64,000 nt of DNA from an uncultured Bacteroidales bacterium (GTDB lineage Bacteria; Bacteroidota; Bacteroidia; Bacteroidales; UBA932): the NCBI GenBank assembly GCA_900320545.1, contig ONSU01000004.1, positions 62,001-126,000 of the forward strand, in the 5' to 3' direction. This document shows positions 25,346 to 35,217 of this stretch, in pieces. Within the stretch, counting starts at the first letter, position 1. Each line of letters opens with the position of its first letter. Under the pieces are notes generated by a model. That model made no database searches and had not been told where the DNA came from. It worked only from the letters and a program-made list of their open reading frames with translations. A program made the position numbers and the translations under genes.

Positions 25346-27067
25346 CTAATGAATGATTACCGGATCCATGTCGATGAGCGAGTCGCCGGGCAGTTCCTGC
25401 ATCTCTCCCTGGAAAGCGCCGGGCCAGAAGGCGGTGCCACGGACCTCACCCCGGCCGTCCACGGCATATCCCTTCGGGGACATTCCGTCAAGCCAGTCGT
25501 AGAAGGCGGCGCCGATGCCGGACATTACATCCGAGAGTTCCACATCGAAACGATCCGTCATCGTCCGCGTCACGTCATCCTGCGACGCCGCCGTAAAGCC
25601 GGGCAGAACGCCGTTCCAGGTATACACGTTCGAAGCGTAGGCATGCGAGCCGAAACTATCTTCGGTGCAGTCGGTAAGATCGGTCGCGTCGGCGGTAAAC
25701 GCGGTGAAGCCGACGGGGCTCGTCGCATTGTGACCCGCCGAGAGCGTGACCGCGGAAGCATTGCCGACCAGGACCGGCTTGCCTGCCGTATTGATGAGGA
25801 TATTGTTGCAGAAGATCTGCCTGCCGGCGGCGTCGTCGATACGGAGAAGCCCCAGCTGGCAGGATTCGATCAGCGTGCAGTTGACCATCAGGAGGGAATG
25901 ATAGCCGTTGATGGAGACATTGTTGTTGCCCTCCGTCGTGCTGGCGTTACCGTTCCCGTAAATGGTGCAGTTGTTCATGCAGACATATCCCTTGCCGTGC
26001 ATGACGACGCCCCAGCCGTTATTGTCGGACGTGCGGTTGGAGTAGAAGGTGCTGCCGTTGACGAAGACCGTTCCGCCGGCCATCTGGATCATACCGCGGG
26101 AATTGGCGGTGTTGCCGCTGAAGAGGCAATTATTGATCTTCAGACGGGTCTTGGCATTGACGCTGATGCAGGGGGCCTGCTTGGCGAAGTTCCCGGTGAA
26201 CGAGCAGTTCTCGAAGGATACGTCATTGGCCTGCGAGGCGCCCTCGATACGGACCGCGCCGCCATACTGGTCGGTAGAGGTGGTCTCGATCCGGTTGTTG
26301 GCGAATGAGCAGCCCGTGAAGACGGCCGAAGTCACGTCTTTGGCCAGGTAGACGGCCGCGCCGTTGTTTCCGTTCTTTTCGGAGCTCCCTTCGGACCGGT
26401 TCCCCTTGATGGTGCAGTCCTGCAGCGTAAGGGAACAGCCCGTAGCGAACAGGGCGGCGCCGTGATCCGGCGTGAGGCCGTCCGAAAGGGTAATTCCCTT
26501 CAGGGTAAGCCGCATCTTGCCGGAGGCCCTCAGGATCCGGTACTGGCTGCTGCCGGTGAAGACCGTTCCCGCAGAGCCCTCGAGGGTCAGCCGGGCCGTC
26601 TTGTTGGTCCCGTCAAAACCGAGGGAAAGGCCTTCGGGGTGCTCCCCGTCCCAAAGCGGGTAGGTGCCGTCGGCGAAGTGGAAGGTGACGCCGTCCAGCG
26701 CTTCGACCTGCTTGTCGATATCCTCCTGCGAGGAATCGAGCAGACTGCGCTTGCGGGCGAAAGTCTTGAAAGTGGCGAGGTCCATCGCATCCGCGGCGGA
26801 AGAGCCGTTCTTCTCGCCGGCGCCCATCACGCTGACATAGTAGTCCTTGAGACCGGGCGTGACCGGGCTGTCGGGATCTTCCGGCTGCGGCGGAACGTCC
26901 GGATCTTCCGGACCCGGAGGCGTATCGGGCTCATCCACGGGATAATTCTTGTTGTGCTCGTCGATCTCGGCCTGGGTCAGCACCTGTGCCTGACGGATCT
27001 CCGCGGTGGAACAGCCGATCCACAGCAGCGTCACGAGCGCCAGAAAGATATAGGTTGATTTTCTCAT
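25346..27067 (-). CDS. Parallel beta-helix lipoprotein without fimbrillin domain (locus A)
   Basis: 573 residues. The lipobox LLWIGCST is followed by a Pro/Asp-rich spacer with PPGPEDPD and PPQPEDPD repeats, then DYYVSVMGAGEKNGSSA, the shared start of the beta-helix module, and LDGVTFHFADGTYPLWDG. The helix carries GAAVYLA, GGAVRI and CSFTGNFA repeats. The characteristic end FWPGAFQ is followed by 22 extra residues, unlike its paralogues. No catalytic motif is visible. It lies 12 bp after the 480-aa gene and 5 bp before the 882-aa gene. Confidence 0.82.
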   Translation of the reverse strand: MRKSTYIFLALVTLLWIGCSTAEIRQAQVLTQAEIDEHNKNYPVDEPDTPPGPEDPDVPPQPEDPDSPVTPGLKDYYVSVMGAGEKNGSSAADAMDLATFKTFARKRSLLDSSQEDIDKQVEALDGVTFHFADGTYPLWDGEHPEGLSLGFDGTNKTARLTLEGSAGTVFTGSSQYRILRASGKMRLTLKGITLSDGLTPDHGAALFATGCSLTLQDCTIKGNRSEGSSEKNGNNGAAVYLAKDVTSAVFTGCSFANNRIETTSTDQYGGAVRIEGASQANDVSFENCSFTGNFAKQAPCISVNAKTRLKINNCLFSGNTANSRGMIQMAGGTVFVNGSTFYSNRTSDNNGWGVVMHGKGYVCMNNCTIYGNGNASTTEGNNNVSINGYHSLLMVNCTLIESCQLGLLRIDDAAGRQIFCNNILINTAGKPVLVGNASAVTLSAGHNATSPVGFTAFTADATDLTDCTEDSFGSHAYASNVYTWNGVLPGFTAASQDDVTRTMTDRFDVELSDVMSGIGAAFYDWLDGMSPKGYAVDGRGEVRGTAFWPGAFQGEMQELPGDSLIDMDPVIIH

Positions 27068-27079
27068 AGCGCTGATGTT

Positions 27080-28522
27080 TTATTCGTCCAAATTAGGATC
27101 GTACGATCCGGGCTGGAAGTCCTCCCCGCGCATCTCTCCCCGGCCGTCCAGGGCAAAAGCGTTCGGCGTCACCCAGGTGGCGTAAGCCCGCCCCAGCACG
27201 GCGATGTTGCAATAGGCGGACGGATCGAAGGAAACGGCGGCATCGTAGATTTCATCCGCGCCGATGAATCCCTTCAGGTCCGCCTCGACCTGGGAAATGT
27301 CCCATTTCCAGCAGTTGGCCTCAACCGACCCGGAGAGGACCATATCCTTCTTCAGGTCTTCCGCGGAGGAAGGATCCGAGAGACCCTCCGCGCAGGTGAC
27401 CGTCTTGAAGACATTATAGCCGCGGGAGATGAACGTCGCGCCGTTGGAATTCAGGGTAAGTCCGCAGCCGTCTGTCCGGGTATTCCCGAATACATTGTTG
27501 ATCAGGATCGACTTGCGGTCCTGCTTGGATTCGCAGCGGAAAGCCGCGTTGTTGGTCCCGTTCGGGGACGCGTCGTCGATAATGGTGTTGCTTGACAGGA
27601 AAAATCCGCCGCCGCCGTTGATGGAAGAGCCGTTGCCGGAATGTCCGATGATGGTGCAGTTGTTGGCGCAGAGGACACCGTCGGAGACCTGAATAGCCTT
27701 CCCCCAGGTATCGGAGAGGGAATTCCCGCTGAAGAAGCAGCGGTCCAGGAAGACCACGGCCGAGCGGGAAGCGGTACGGATCGCGCCGCCGCGGCTGTTG
27801 GCGGAGTTGTTCTTGAAGACACAGTCACGGGCCTTGAAATATCCTTCGCTCACAAAGGCGCAGGGGCCTCCCTGATAGGCGGTCTCGCCCGTGAACCCGC
27901 TGACGTTATCCTCGAAAATGCAGTTGTTGCACTCCAGGGACGTCCCTACATAAGGGCCGTTAATGCCGAAGACGGCTCCGATCTTTCCCTCCGTCTCCTT
28001 GTCAAGGCTGTTGCTCTTGTAGAAGTTCCGGAAAGTGATGTTCTCGAAACGGACCACGCCGCCGGTCAGATAGGCGAAGGCGCCGTCCCCCTCGTCGGGC
28101 GTACCGTCCCCGTTCACATCTCCCGTGAAGATGGTCGGGTAGGCCACGGGGTCGCAATTCTCGAGTTCGTCATAGGTCAGCTCCTTGCTGTATCCGCCGC
28201 GGATGCAGAGGATATCCTTGGAGATCGTCAGGAATTTCCCGGCCTCTTTCGGCACGATATAGGTGCCTTCCTGGATATGGATGCCCGCATCCTCGAGGCC
28301 GGTGGTCGTGTTGGAGATCATCGACAGGAAATCGCTGAAGGAAAGGGCGTTGTTCCAGCTGCTGCCGGTCTTGGCGCCGGATCCGTCCCGGGTCACGAAC
28401 CAGTTGTCGGCAAATTCCTGCTGGACGCCGCCGCCACCGGTACCGGGAGGAACCATGTCCCAATGGGGCTGGCAGGCGGCCAGAAAGCAAAGCGGAATAA
28501 TATATTTGAATAAGTGTTTCAT
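27080..28522 (-). CDS. Parallel beta-helix lipoprotein with a calcium-loop-like segment (locus A)
   Basis: 480 residues, lipobox FLAACQP, then a Gly-rich stretch (GTGGGG). The module start NWFVTRDGSGAKTGSSWNN is shared with its relatives. Near residue 155 is DVNGDGTPDEGDG, similar to EF-hand or dockerin calcium loops. The C-terminus (DGRGEMRGEDFQPGSYD) is the most diverged version of the WPGAYQ end. It directly follows SusD by 12 bp, the slot where surface glycan-binding proteins often sit, so a substrate-binding role is a reasonable inference. Confidence 0.8.
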   Translation of the reverse strand: MKHLFKYIIPLCFLAACQPHWDMVPPGTGGGGVQQEFADNWFVTRDGSGAKTGSSWNNALSFSDFLSMISNTTTGLEDAGIHIQEGTYIVPKEAGKFLTISKDILCIRGGYSKELTYDELENCDPVAYPTIFTGDVNGDGTPDEGDGAFAYLTGGVVRFENITFRNFYKSNSLDKETEGKIGAVFGINGPYVGTSLECNNCIFEDNVSGFTGETAYQGGPCAFVSEGYFKARDCVFKNNSANSRGGAIRTASRSAVVFLDRCFFSGNSLSDTWGKAIQVSDGVLCANNCTIIGHSGNGSSINGGGGFFLSSNTIIDDASPNGTNNAAFRCESKQDRKSILINNVFGNTRTDGCGLTLNSNGATFISRGYNVFKTVTCAEGLSDPSSAEDLKKDMVLSGSVEANCWKWDISQVEADLKGFIGADEIYDAAVSFDPSAYCNIAVLGRAYATWVTPNAFALDGRGEMRGEDFQPGSYDPNLDE

Positions 28523-28534
28523 ACGCTTGCGGAT

Positions 28535-30331
28535 TTATTTGGAGATCGTAGGATAGCCGGGATTCTGCACCAGGTAGGGATTCAGCTCCAGCGTACTCTG
28601 GCACAGCGGATAGATGCGGTGGTGAGTGTCCTTGTCGGCCGGCTTGTCCCACCAGGCCTCCTCGAAACGGCCGAAGCGGATCAGGTCGTCACGACGATGG
28701 CCTTCGAAGATAAACTCACGCATCAGCTCATCGAGGAATTCCTGGTCGTCCAGCACGACGGTGCCGCTGTCGGAGCCGACGTATGCGATGTTGCTGCGGA
28801 AATTCTCGTAATTGCGCTTGCGGACCGAATTCAGCAGGGCGCCCGCACCGGACTTGTCGCCGTTCCGGTAGAGGCATTCCGCCTTGGCGTACACCACCTC
28901 GGCCAGACGCATGTCGGTATAGTCGGACTCGATGAAATAACCGCCGCCATACGGATAGAACGGATATTTGACGCAGTACAGGCCCGAATTCATATCCCCG
29001 TTGAAGAGGGTGGACGCGGCCCGTGCCGGATCGGTGATGTCCCCGGTCGGGGCGCCGGTCATGAAGCCGCCCACCTGGTCGAGCAGGTAGATGTCGTAAC
29101 CGGCGTGCGCCTGGGCTTTTTTGCCGTCCTTGTCGATGATGTATCCTTCCAGGAAGAACATGCCCTCGCGCGTATTGCTGCTGAGGTTCTTGTACTGCTT
29201 GTAGCGCAGGTCGCCGGGATACTTCTCGAATTTCTGCGTCGGGCAGCCCAGTCTGTAGTTGTACGGAGCCCCGCTGAAAGAGCGGCGCGGCTTGTTGTTG
29301 TCGTACGACGGGGACAGGTGCCAGCGCGGGTTGCGGTTACCGTTCTCCGTAATCTCCAGATAGGACTGGGAGTTGTACGGGAGGCCGCGGCCGTAGATGG
29401 TGCGGCGGTCGTTCTGCATGTGCCAGGACGTGGTACCGAACGAGGCCGGGAAGCCGAAGATCACCTCCGGGCAGGTCTCGTTGTTCCAGTCGAAGGGCTC
29501 GTACCAGTTCTCCGCCAGTCTGTAATTGCCGAATTCTCCGTCGAGGATGCGGTCGCACATCGCGATGCACTTGTCGTAGGCCTTGTAGCCCATCCAGGCC
29601 TCGGTATTGAGGTAGAGCCGGACGAGGATCATCGCGGCGGCCGCCTTGGTGAACTCGCCCTGGTGGACGCCGGGGCCGGCGTTGCCCTCCTTGGCGGGAA
29701 GAAGCCGGATGCAATCGAGGAGTTCGCTCTCGATGAAATCGTACATCACCTCGGGCGAAACCTGTTTCTTGCGCTCGATCTTCTCATTCTCCTCGGTGGA
29801 GGAGGAAGTGATGAGCTGGCAGTTGCGATAGAAATCGAAAAGTTTGAAATAGGCGTATGCGCGCATCGCGCGAAGCTGCGCCTCGAAGGAATCCCATTCG
29901 GCCTCGCGAATGTCGGGGAACTTGGAATGGTCCAGCCGCTTGATGTCGTCCAGCACCAAGTTGCACTGGGCGATGCCCTGATAGGAATTGACCCAGAAGT
30001 TGCCGAGGTAGCTCTCGACGAGACCGCCGGAAATATCTTCCCAGGTATGCGTATGCCAGTCGGACCACTGTCCGCCGTCCCACCAGCCGTAGGAATCCAT
30101 CTGGGGCGTCATGAAGACGTCCGCGGGGAGTTCCTGCATCGGGACGTAGCGCTGCACGGACTCGAAGAAATGCTCGAAAGGACGGAAGACGGCCTTGATG
30201 ACGTCGGTCCGCTTCTGGTAATAGTTGGCGGACATCAGGGACGAATACACGTTCTCGTCCAGATTGGTGCAGGAAAGAAGGCCTGCCAGGACGGCCAGGG
30301 CCGAAAGAATGATTTTATTGGTCTTTTTCAT
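28535..30331 (-). CDS. SusD/RagB family nutrient-binding outer-membrane lipoprotein (locus A)
   Basis: 598 residues with lipobox LLSCTN and the SusD pattern: NYYQKRTDVIKAVF near 40, an EAQLRAMRAYAYFKLFDFYRN helix near 150, and a C-terminal RRDDLIRFGRFEEAWW followed by TLELNPYLVQNPGY. SusD caps the SusC transporter and captures substrate at the surface. It follows susC by 15 bp. The substrate is not determined by sequence. Confidence 0.93.
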   Translation of the reverse strand: MKKTNKIILSALAVLAGLLSCTNLDENVYSSLMSANYYQKRTDVIKAVFRPFEHFFESVQRYVPMQELPADVFMTPQMDSYGWWDGGQWSDWHTHTWEDISGGLVESYLGNFWVNSYQGIAQCNLVLDDIKRLDHSKFPDIREAEWDSFEAQLRAMRAYAYFKLFDFYRNCQLITSSSTEENEKIERKKQVSPEVMYDFIESELLDCIRLLPAKEGNAGPGVHQGEFTKAAAAMILVRLYLNTEAWMGYKAYDKCIAMCDRILDGEFGNYRLAENWYEPFDWNNETCPEVIFGFPASFGTTSWHMQNDRRTIYGRGLPYNSQSYLEITENGNRNPRWHLSPSYDNNKPRRSFSGAPYNYRLGCPTQKFEKYPGDLRYKQYKNLSSNTREGMFFLEGYIIDKDGKKAQAHAGYDIYLLDQVGGFMTGAPTGDITDPARAASTLFNGDMNSGLYCVKYPFYPYGGGYFIESDYTDMRLAEVVYAKAECLYRNGDKSGAGALLNSVRKRNYENFRSNIAYVGSDSGTVVLDDQEFLDELMREFIFEGHRRDDLIRFGRFEEAWWDKPADKDTHHRIYPLCQSTLELNPYLVQNPGYPTISK

Positions 30332-30346
30332 AGAACTCTCCTCCTG

Positions 30347-33313
30347 TTAGAAACCGATCTGGGCGCCGAAGACAAACTGGAAGGCCGACGGATAGTACGT
30401 CTTATCCCCGCCGAATGTGCCCGGCGTCATACCGTTGACGGGATAGACCGAAGGGTCGATGCCCGTGAACCGGGTGAGTGTATAGAGGTTGGAAGCCGTG
30501 AAGAACAGGCGGATCTTCTCGAGGAACTTCCGGTCGAAATTGCGCGTCCATCCGAGACTGATCTGGTCGAGCTTGAGGTAGTCGCCCGGCTCCAGGAAGT
30601 AGTCGGTGATGACGTTGCGGCCCCGGGTGACGGCGGCGTTGCGGGCGTAAGCCGAAGTGAGCACGTTGGTCGTCATGCTCTGCAGGCCGTAATAGAAGTC
30701 GTGGACATTGAAAATCTCGAAACCGAGCGCCGTGCGGAGGGCGAGCGTGATGTCGAACTCCTTGACGCGCAGGTTGGTGGTCAGCGCGCCCGTGAATTTC
30801 GGGAGGCCGTTGCCGGTGACGGTCTTGTCGGCGTCCGTGCCCTGGCCCACCGGGATGATCCGGCCGTTGGCGGCGTAGATCAGCCAGTCGCCGCGGCTGT
30901 CGACGCCGGCGTAGCGGTAGGTGTAATAGTTACCCACCCGCTGGCCTTCCTCGAGGCGCTGCAGGTTGCCGGGGCTGTTCGGATTGGTCATGTTGCACAT
31001 CGACACGTAACTCTGGCCGTGATAAATGTCATTGGAGAAACTCTCGAACTTGTTGGCGGAAGTCGCGCCGATGACGGTGATGGTCCAGTTGATGTCCTGT
31101 TTGCGGATCGGGTTGAACGTGACGTCGAACTCGAATCCCTGGTTGCGCATCGAACCCACATTGGCCGTGATGGTGGCGGACAGGTTCGGCGGTACGGCCA
31201 CGTCGTAGTCGCCCAGGAGGTCGACCTGATGGCGGTTGAAGTAGTTCAGACTACCCGTGATGCGGTACTTGAGGAAACTGAAGTCGATACCCACATTCTG
31301 GTTGTAACCCTTCTCCCAGCGCAGGTCGGTGTTGACGTTGCCGCTCGGACCCCACACCTTGAAGCGCGTGCCGGCGTACTGCCAGTAGCCGTAGGAGCGG
31401 TATGTGGACAGCGACAGGTAGTTGCCGATATCCTGGTTGCCGGTGACGCCGAAGTCGTAGCGGAGCTTGAGGTCGTCGAGCCAGGAAGAGGTCTTCTTCA
31501 TGAACGGCTCGTCGCTCAGACGCCAGCCCACGGAGACGGCGGGGAAATTACCCCACTTGTGGTCGGCGCCGAAACGGGACGAACCCTCGTGGCGGATGGA
31601 GACCGAAAGGAGATAGCGCTCCTTCCAGTCGTAGTTGGCACGGGCGAAGAATGCGATGAGCTTATGGTCGGACTTGGAGGAAGACATGTTGACCTTGCCG
31701 TCCTCGGCCGCCAGCGTACCTTCCCCGATGTTGTGGACCGTCGTGGCGTCGGTGGTGAAATTGGTGTTGTTCATGCTCATCGACTCGCTCACGCCGTAGG
31801 CGTAGGAATAGCCGGCCATCAGGCGGAGGCGGTGGTCCTTGACCTTCATCATGAAGTTGGTCACCCACTCGAGGTTGACCGTCTGGGACATCGAGGACTC
31901 CTTCTGGGCGTAGCCCGTGGTGCCGTTGTTAACCTGCCCCGAATAGGTGGACGGCTGGTAGTCGTTGTTGATCCGGTCGGTCAGATGGTCGGAAACGGTG
32001 ATCTGCGAATTCAGTTCATAATTGGGATGGGCGGGGGCGAAGAGCGGCAGGAGATTGATCCGGGCCGAGGCGCTCATCTCGAAGACGTGCACTTTGTCGT
32101 AATCCTCCACCTGCGTGGCCGCCTCCACGATGTTGTGACCGGTCACGCCCGCCGCGAACTGATAGTATCCGTTCGGGGAGTTGTCGTCATACACCGGGTA
32201 GGTCGGGTTGTTCTCGAGGATGGCGCCGAAGCCGACCGAATTCTTCTTCCGGATGATACGGGGGGCGATGTTGGCCGTGAAGGAGAACAGACCGCTCTTG
32301 GTGGTGTGGCTGACCGTGGCGCGGGCACCGTATTCGCGGCGCTGGGAGCGCAGATCGATACCCCGCGCGAAGCGGTAGTCGGCCGTCACGCGGTAGTTGG
32401 TGCGGACATTGCCTCCCGAAACGGTGAGCGTATGCATGTGCGTCAGGCCCGTGCGGGTCGCCGCCTTGAACCAGTCCGTACTGGCGCCGAAATCGGCGAG
32501 CGGATTGGTGATGCAGCGGTAATCCCTGTACTGCTGGGCCGTGAGAGGATGTAGTTCACGCTTGGCCTGGTTGATGGTGAACGAGGCGCTGTACTGCGTA
32601 TGGACCGCGCCGTCGCGGGAACCCTTCTTGAGGTTGACGAGGATGACGCCGTTACCGCCCCGGGTACCGTAGATGGCGGATGCCGCACCGTCCTTTAGGA
32701 CGTCGATGGACTCGATATCGGCCGGGTTGATGTTGGTCATGTCACCGCCGGGGATACCGTCGATCACGTAGAGCGGCCCGGTGCCGGCCTGACGGGAGGA
32801 TACGCCGCGGATCTGGATGTTACCCTGGTGGTTGGGGTCGCCGGTCGCGCTGTTGTCGACCGTCACACCGGAGACCTTGCCCTGCAGCAGCATCCGGCTG
32901 TCGAGGGAAGTCACCTGGTTGAGGTCCTTGGCCGCCACGTGGGAAATGGCCGAGGTCATTTCCTTCTTGGTGAGAGTACCGTACCCGACGACGACGACCT
33001 CGTCCAGCGCGGTCAGGGCTGTGGAGAGCACGATCCGGAGGTCCTGCTGACCTTGATAACGGATCGTCTTGTCTTCAAAACCGATCGAGGAGACGACCAC
33101 CTCCCGCCCCTTCTCGAGGGCGATGGAGAACTTGCCGTCCAGATCGGTCACGACACCGGTCTGGGTGCCGGGAATCATAATGGAGGCGCCGATGACGGGC
33201 TCTCCATCCTGATCCACCACCGTTCCGGTAAACAGTCCCTGTGCCGCCGCCGCAAGCGGAAGCATCAGCAGCAGCGCGGCCGTGCACAGGGATTCGGTGA
33301 ACTTGTTCAGCAT
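30347..33313 (-). CDS. SusC/RagA family TonB-dependent transporter (locus A)
   Basis: 988 residues: signal peptide, carboxypeptidase-regulatory-like domain (GTVVDQDGEPVIGASIMIPG), TonB-box region (ALDEVVVVGYGTLTKKE), plug (RGVSSRQAGTGPLYVIDGIPG) and a long beta-barrel ending in Phe (FVFGAQIGF). It lacks the N-terminal STN signalling domain present in the locus B SusC, so it probably does not signal to an anti-sigma factor. It is 12 bp downstream of the GDPD gene and 15 bp upstream of susD. Confidence 0.95.
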   Translation of the reverse strand: MLNKFTESLCTAALLLMLPLAAAAQGLFTGTVVDQDGEPVIGASIMIPGTQTGVVTDLDGKFSIALEKGREVVVSSIGFEDKTIRYQGQQDLRIVLSTALTALDEVVVVGYGTLTKKEMTSAISHVAAKDLNQVTSLDSRMLLQGKVSGVTVDNSATGDPNHQGNIQIRGVSSRQAGTGPLYVIDGIPGGDMTNINPADIESIDVLKDGAASAIYGTRGGNGVILVNLKKGSRDGAVHTQYSASFTINQAKRELHPLTAQQYRDYRCITNPLADFGASTDWFKAATRTGLTHMHTLTVSGGNVRTNYRVTADYRFARGIDLRSQRREYGARATVSHTTKSGLFSFTANIAPRIIRKKNSVGFGAILENNPTYPVYDDNSPNGYYQFAAGVTGHNIVEAATQVEDYDKVHVFEMSASARINLLPLFAPAHPNYELNSQITVSDHLTDRINNDYQPSTYSGQVNNGTTGYAQKESSMSQTVNLEWVTNFMMKVKDHRLRLMAGYSYAYGVSESMSMNNTNFTTDATTVHNIGEGTLAAEDGKVNMSSSKSDHKLIAFFARANYDWKERYLLSVSIRHEGSSRFGADHKWGNFPAVSVGWRLSDEPFMKKTSSWLDDLKLRYDFGVTGNQDIGNYLSLSTYRSYGYWQYAGTRFKVWGPSGNVNTDLRWEKGYNQNVGIDFSFLKYRITGSLNYFNRHQVDLLGDYDVAVPPNLSATITANVGSMRNQGFEFDVTFNPIRKQDINWTITVIGATSANKFESFSNDIYHGQSYVSMCNMTNPNSPGNLQRLEEGQRVGNYYTYRYAGVDSRGDWLIYAANGRIIPVGQGTDADKTVTGNGLPKFTGALTTNLRVKEFDITLALRTALGFEIFNVHDFYYGLQSMTTNVLTSAYARNAAVTRGRNVITDYFLEPGDYLKLDQISLGWTRNFDRKFLEKIRLFFTASNLYTLTRFTGIDPSVYPVNGMTPGTFGGDKTYYPSAFQFVFGAQIGF

Positions 33314-33325
33314 ATAATCTGGGTT

Positions 33326-34564
33326 TTAGATTTCGTCATTACTGATGGGATTCAGCAGATGATATCCCGCGTTCAGGATGGCCTTGCGGGCCTCGAGACC
33401 CGTGTCCACGTGGATGCACTGGCAAGCTGGGAAGGTGGTGCGGATATCGTTGACCTGGGCCACCTTGAAGTCCTGCGGCCAGAACTGGGCGGTGTTGAGC
33501 GTATAGATGGCGTTGACAGACAGGAGCGTTCCCGCGTTGACGGCATTGGCCACGGTCGAACGGCTGGTGGGCTGCTTGCCCGAATCCACGGCACCGGTTC
33601 TGGAGGCCTCGGGGGTCGTGGGATTCCAGCCGCACTGAGTCCAGTAGACATGATCCGGAAGGCCTTTGCCGACCAGCGTGGTGGCGGATCCCACCCACGA
33701 ATACACGTTGCACTCCGGATTGGAGGCGAAGGCCGAAATGATTTTCTCATCCGAATTGCAATAGACGAGGACCTGGTCGGTCATCCCCTTCCGCGCGATG
33801 GCGGTCACCACGTCCGGGATGGAGGCGATGCGGTCGCCGAGGTCCACATTGATGTAAATCCGGCCCTTGCAGGCGTCGAGATACTCGTCAAACGTAAGCA
33901 TCTTCTGGTCCGTGACCCTGTTGTTGCGATCCCGGAGGAAGAGATCCTTGATCTGGGCGAGGGTCTTGTCCTTGATCTCGCCGGAGCCGTTGGTCTCGCG
34001 GTTGAGGTTGGAGTCATGAGAGACCACAAGGTAGCCGTCCTTGGTCGTATAGAGGTCATTCTCGACAATATCGACCTTATCCTTGATGCACTTCTCGATG
34101 GCCGGAAGGGAATTCTCCGGAATCGAGAAATCGGACGAATTGGCCCGGTGCGCCATCACGAGAATCAGGTCCTTGTCGGCACGGAGGCGCTGCGCGAGCG
34201 ACTGGAGGGTTTCCAGATTCTCCACCGTGATCCGGAAGGTCTGCTTCTCCATCTCGGCGGGAGCCATCGTCACCGTGATCGTCTTGAGGCCGCCCGTCTC
34301 GAACGCATAGGACACCAGGCCGGGGCCCGTCCGGGTGAGGGTCTTCTCCCGGCCGAACTTGACCGACACCTCGGTCGATGCGGCAATGTTGGCCACATTG
34401 ACGGAGACCTTCACGCCCCTCAGGATCGTGGCGCCGTCCTGGGCGCAGGTCACCGAAGGCTTCAGCTTTTCGCCTTCCTTCCCCCCGCCGTTCTTCTCGC
34501 AGGAAACCAGCGTCAGGGCGGCCAGGATGCACCACAAGCAGATTTTGAATCTTCTCATAGACAT
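33326..34564 (-). CDS. Glycerophosphodiester phosphodiesterase-like lipoprotein (locus A)
   Basis: 412 residues. Lipobox LTLVSCEK; an Ig-like domain of about 110 residues; then a GDPD TIM-barrel with MAHRANSSDFSIPENSL, IVENDLYTTKDG and VVSHDSNL, which supply the expected His, Glu, Asp and His catalytic residues. The family hydrolyses glycerophosphodiesters to an alcohol and glycerol 3-phosphate. It is inserted between the sigma factor (3 bp) and susC (12 bp), tying the enzyme to the transporter. It is related to, but longer than, the GDPD of locus B. Confidence 0.88.
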   Translation of the reverse strand: MSMRRFKICLWCILAALTLVSCEKNGGGKEGEKLKPSVTCAQDGATILRGVKVSVNVANIAASTEVSVKFGREKTLTRTGPGLVSYAFETGGLKTITVTMAPAEMEKQTFRITVENLETLQSLAQRLRADKDLILVMAHRANSSDFSIPENSLPAIEKCIKDKVDIVENDLYTTKDGYLVVSHDSNLNRETNGSGEIKDKTLAQIKDLFLRDRNNRVTDQKMLTFDEYLDACKGRIYINVDLGDRIASIPDVVTAIARKGMTDQVLVYCNSDEKIISAFASNPECNVYSWVGSATTLVGKGLPDHVYWTQCGWNPTTPEASRTGAVDSGKQPTSRSTVANAVNAGTLLSVNAIYTLNTAQFWPQDFKVAQVNDIRTTFPACQCIHVDTGLEARKAILNAGYHLLNPISNDEI

Positions 34565-34567
34565 ATT

Positions 34568-35092
34568 TTATTTTTTGATTTCTTCAACGAACGCTTCCCG
34601 GAGCTGCCTGCCGGCAAGGGTGATGTGGCGCTCCACAGTTTTCTCGGAGAGGGAGAGCGCCCGGGCGATCTCCCGGTTGGACATCCCCTGCAGGCGGCTC
34701 ATCTCGAAAACCCTGCGCCGCTGGGGAGGGAGTTGGCTGAACTGCTCCCGCACCAGGGCGACATCCGCCCGCTTCTCCGGATCGGAGCCCTTCTCCGCCA
34801 GGGATTCCATCGCCTCGACCGGCTCCGTCGCCTTGCAGGCACGCAGGTGATTGAGCACCTCACGCTTGGTGAGGACATACAGATAATTGCCCAGGGAGAG
34901 CGACTCGTCGAGGCGGTCGCGATACCGCCAGACCTTCAGGAAAACATTCTGTACCAGGTCCTTGGCAGTGGACAGATCCTTCACGATGTACTCGGCGAAA
35001 CGGACAAAACGCGGATAATACAGGTGGAAAGCCTGCTCGTATGCAGACATCTCCCCCTTTTTGAGTCCGGTTATCAGTTTCCGTTCGGTCAT
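34568..35092 (-). CDS. ECF RNA polymerase sigma factor, Bacteroidetes type
   Basis: 174 residues. Region 2 contains YYPRFVRFAEYIVKDLSTAKDLVQNVFLKVW and region 4 contains QLPPQRRRVFEMSRLQGMSNREIA followed by LSLSEKTVERHI, the sigma-70 ECF pattern of Bacteroides polysaccharide loci. It would direct RNA polymerase to locus promoters when released by a FecR-type anti-sigma factor. No fecR follows it. The only fecR is 12 kb upstream in locus B. It is the first gene of locus A and has a strong promoter. Confidence 0.93.
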   Translation of the reverse strand: MTERKLITGLKKGEMSAYEQAFHLYYPRFVRFAEYIVKDLSTAKDLVQNVFLKVWRYRDRLDESLSLGNYLYVLTKREVLNHLRACKATEPVEAMESLAEKGSDPEKRADVALVREQFSQLPPQRRRVFEMSRLQGMSNREIARALSLSEKTVERHITLAGRQLREAFVEEIKK

Positions 35093-35115
35093 CGATAAGT
35101 CCGTGGTTTAACTTA

Positions 35116-35146
35116 CAAATTTATAAAAAAGTGTAAAATTATCAAA
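35116..35146 (-). promoter_or_regulatory. Promoter of the ECF sigma factor and locus A
   Basis: On the minus strand TTTG (35146-35143), 19 bp, then TAAATTTG (35123-35116), a complete match to the Bacteroidetes housekeeping promoter, 23 bp from the ATG. So the sigma gene appears to be transcribed by the primary sigma factor. Confidence 0.75.
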
Positions 35147-35159
35147 TAATCAGGCCTTT

Positions 35160-35202
35160 TTGACAAGGGACGGACCGTCTTTCCGACCGCCCGTCCCGTC
35201 AA
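35160..35202. repeat. Inverted repeat between loci B and A
   Basis: TTGACAAGGGACGG (35160-35173) pairs with CCGTCCCGTCAA (35191-35202) with small bulges. It lies just after locus B and upstream of the sigma promoter. There is no T run on the minus-strand side, so it is not a standard intrinsic terminator; an RNA structure or an operator is possible. Confidence 0.5.
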
Positions 35203-35217
35203 AAGATTCAAAGCTTA

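Noticed and set aside
28514-32554. A 1346-codon open frame on the plus strand opposite susC and susD
   Set aside because: It is antisense to two well-supported genes and has no signal peptide or recognisable family. Long antisense frames are expected from the GC-rich third-position codon bias.
35160-35202. Intrinsic terminator between locus B and the sigma factor
   Set aside because: The hairpin is real but is not followed by a T run on the transcribed strand.
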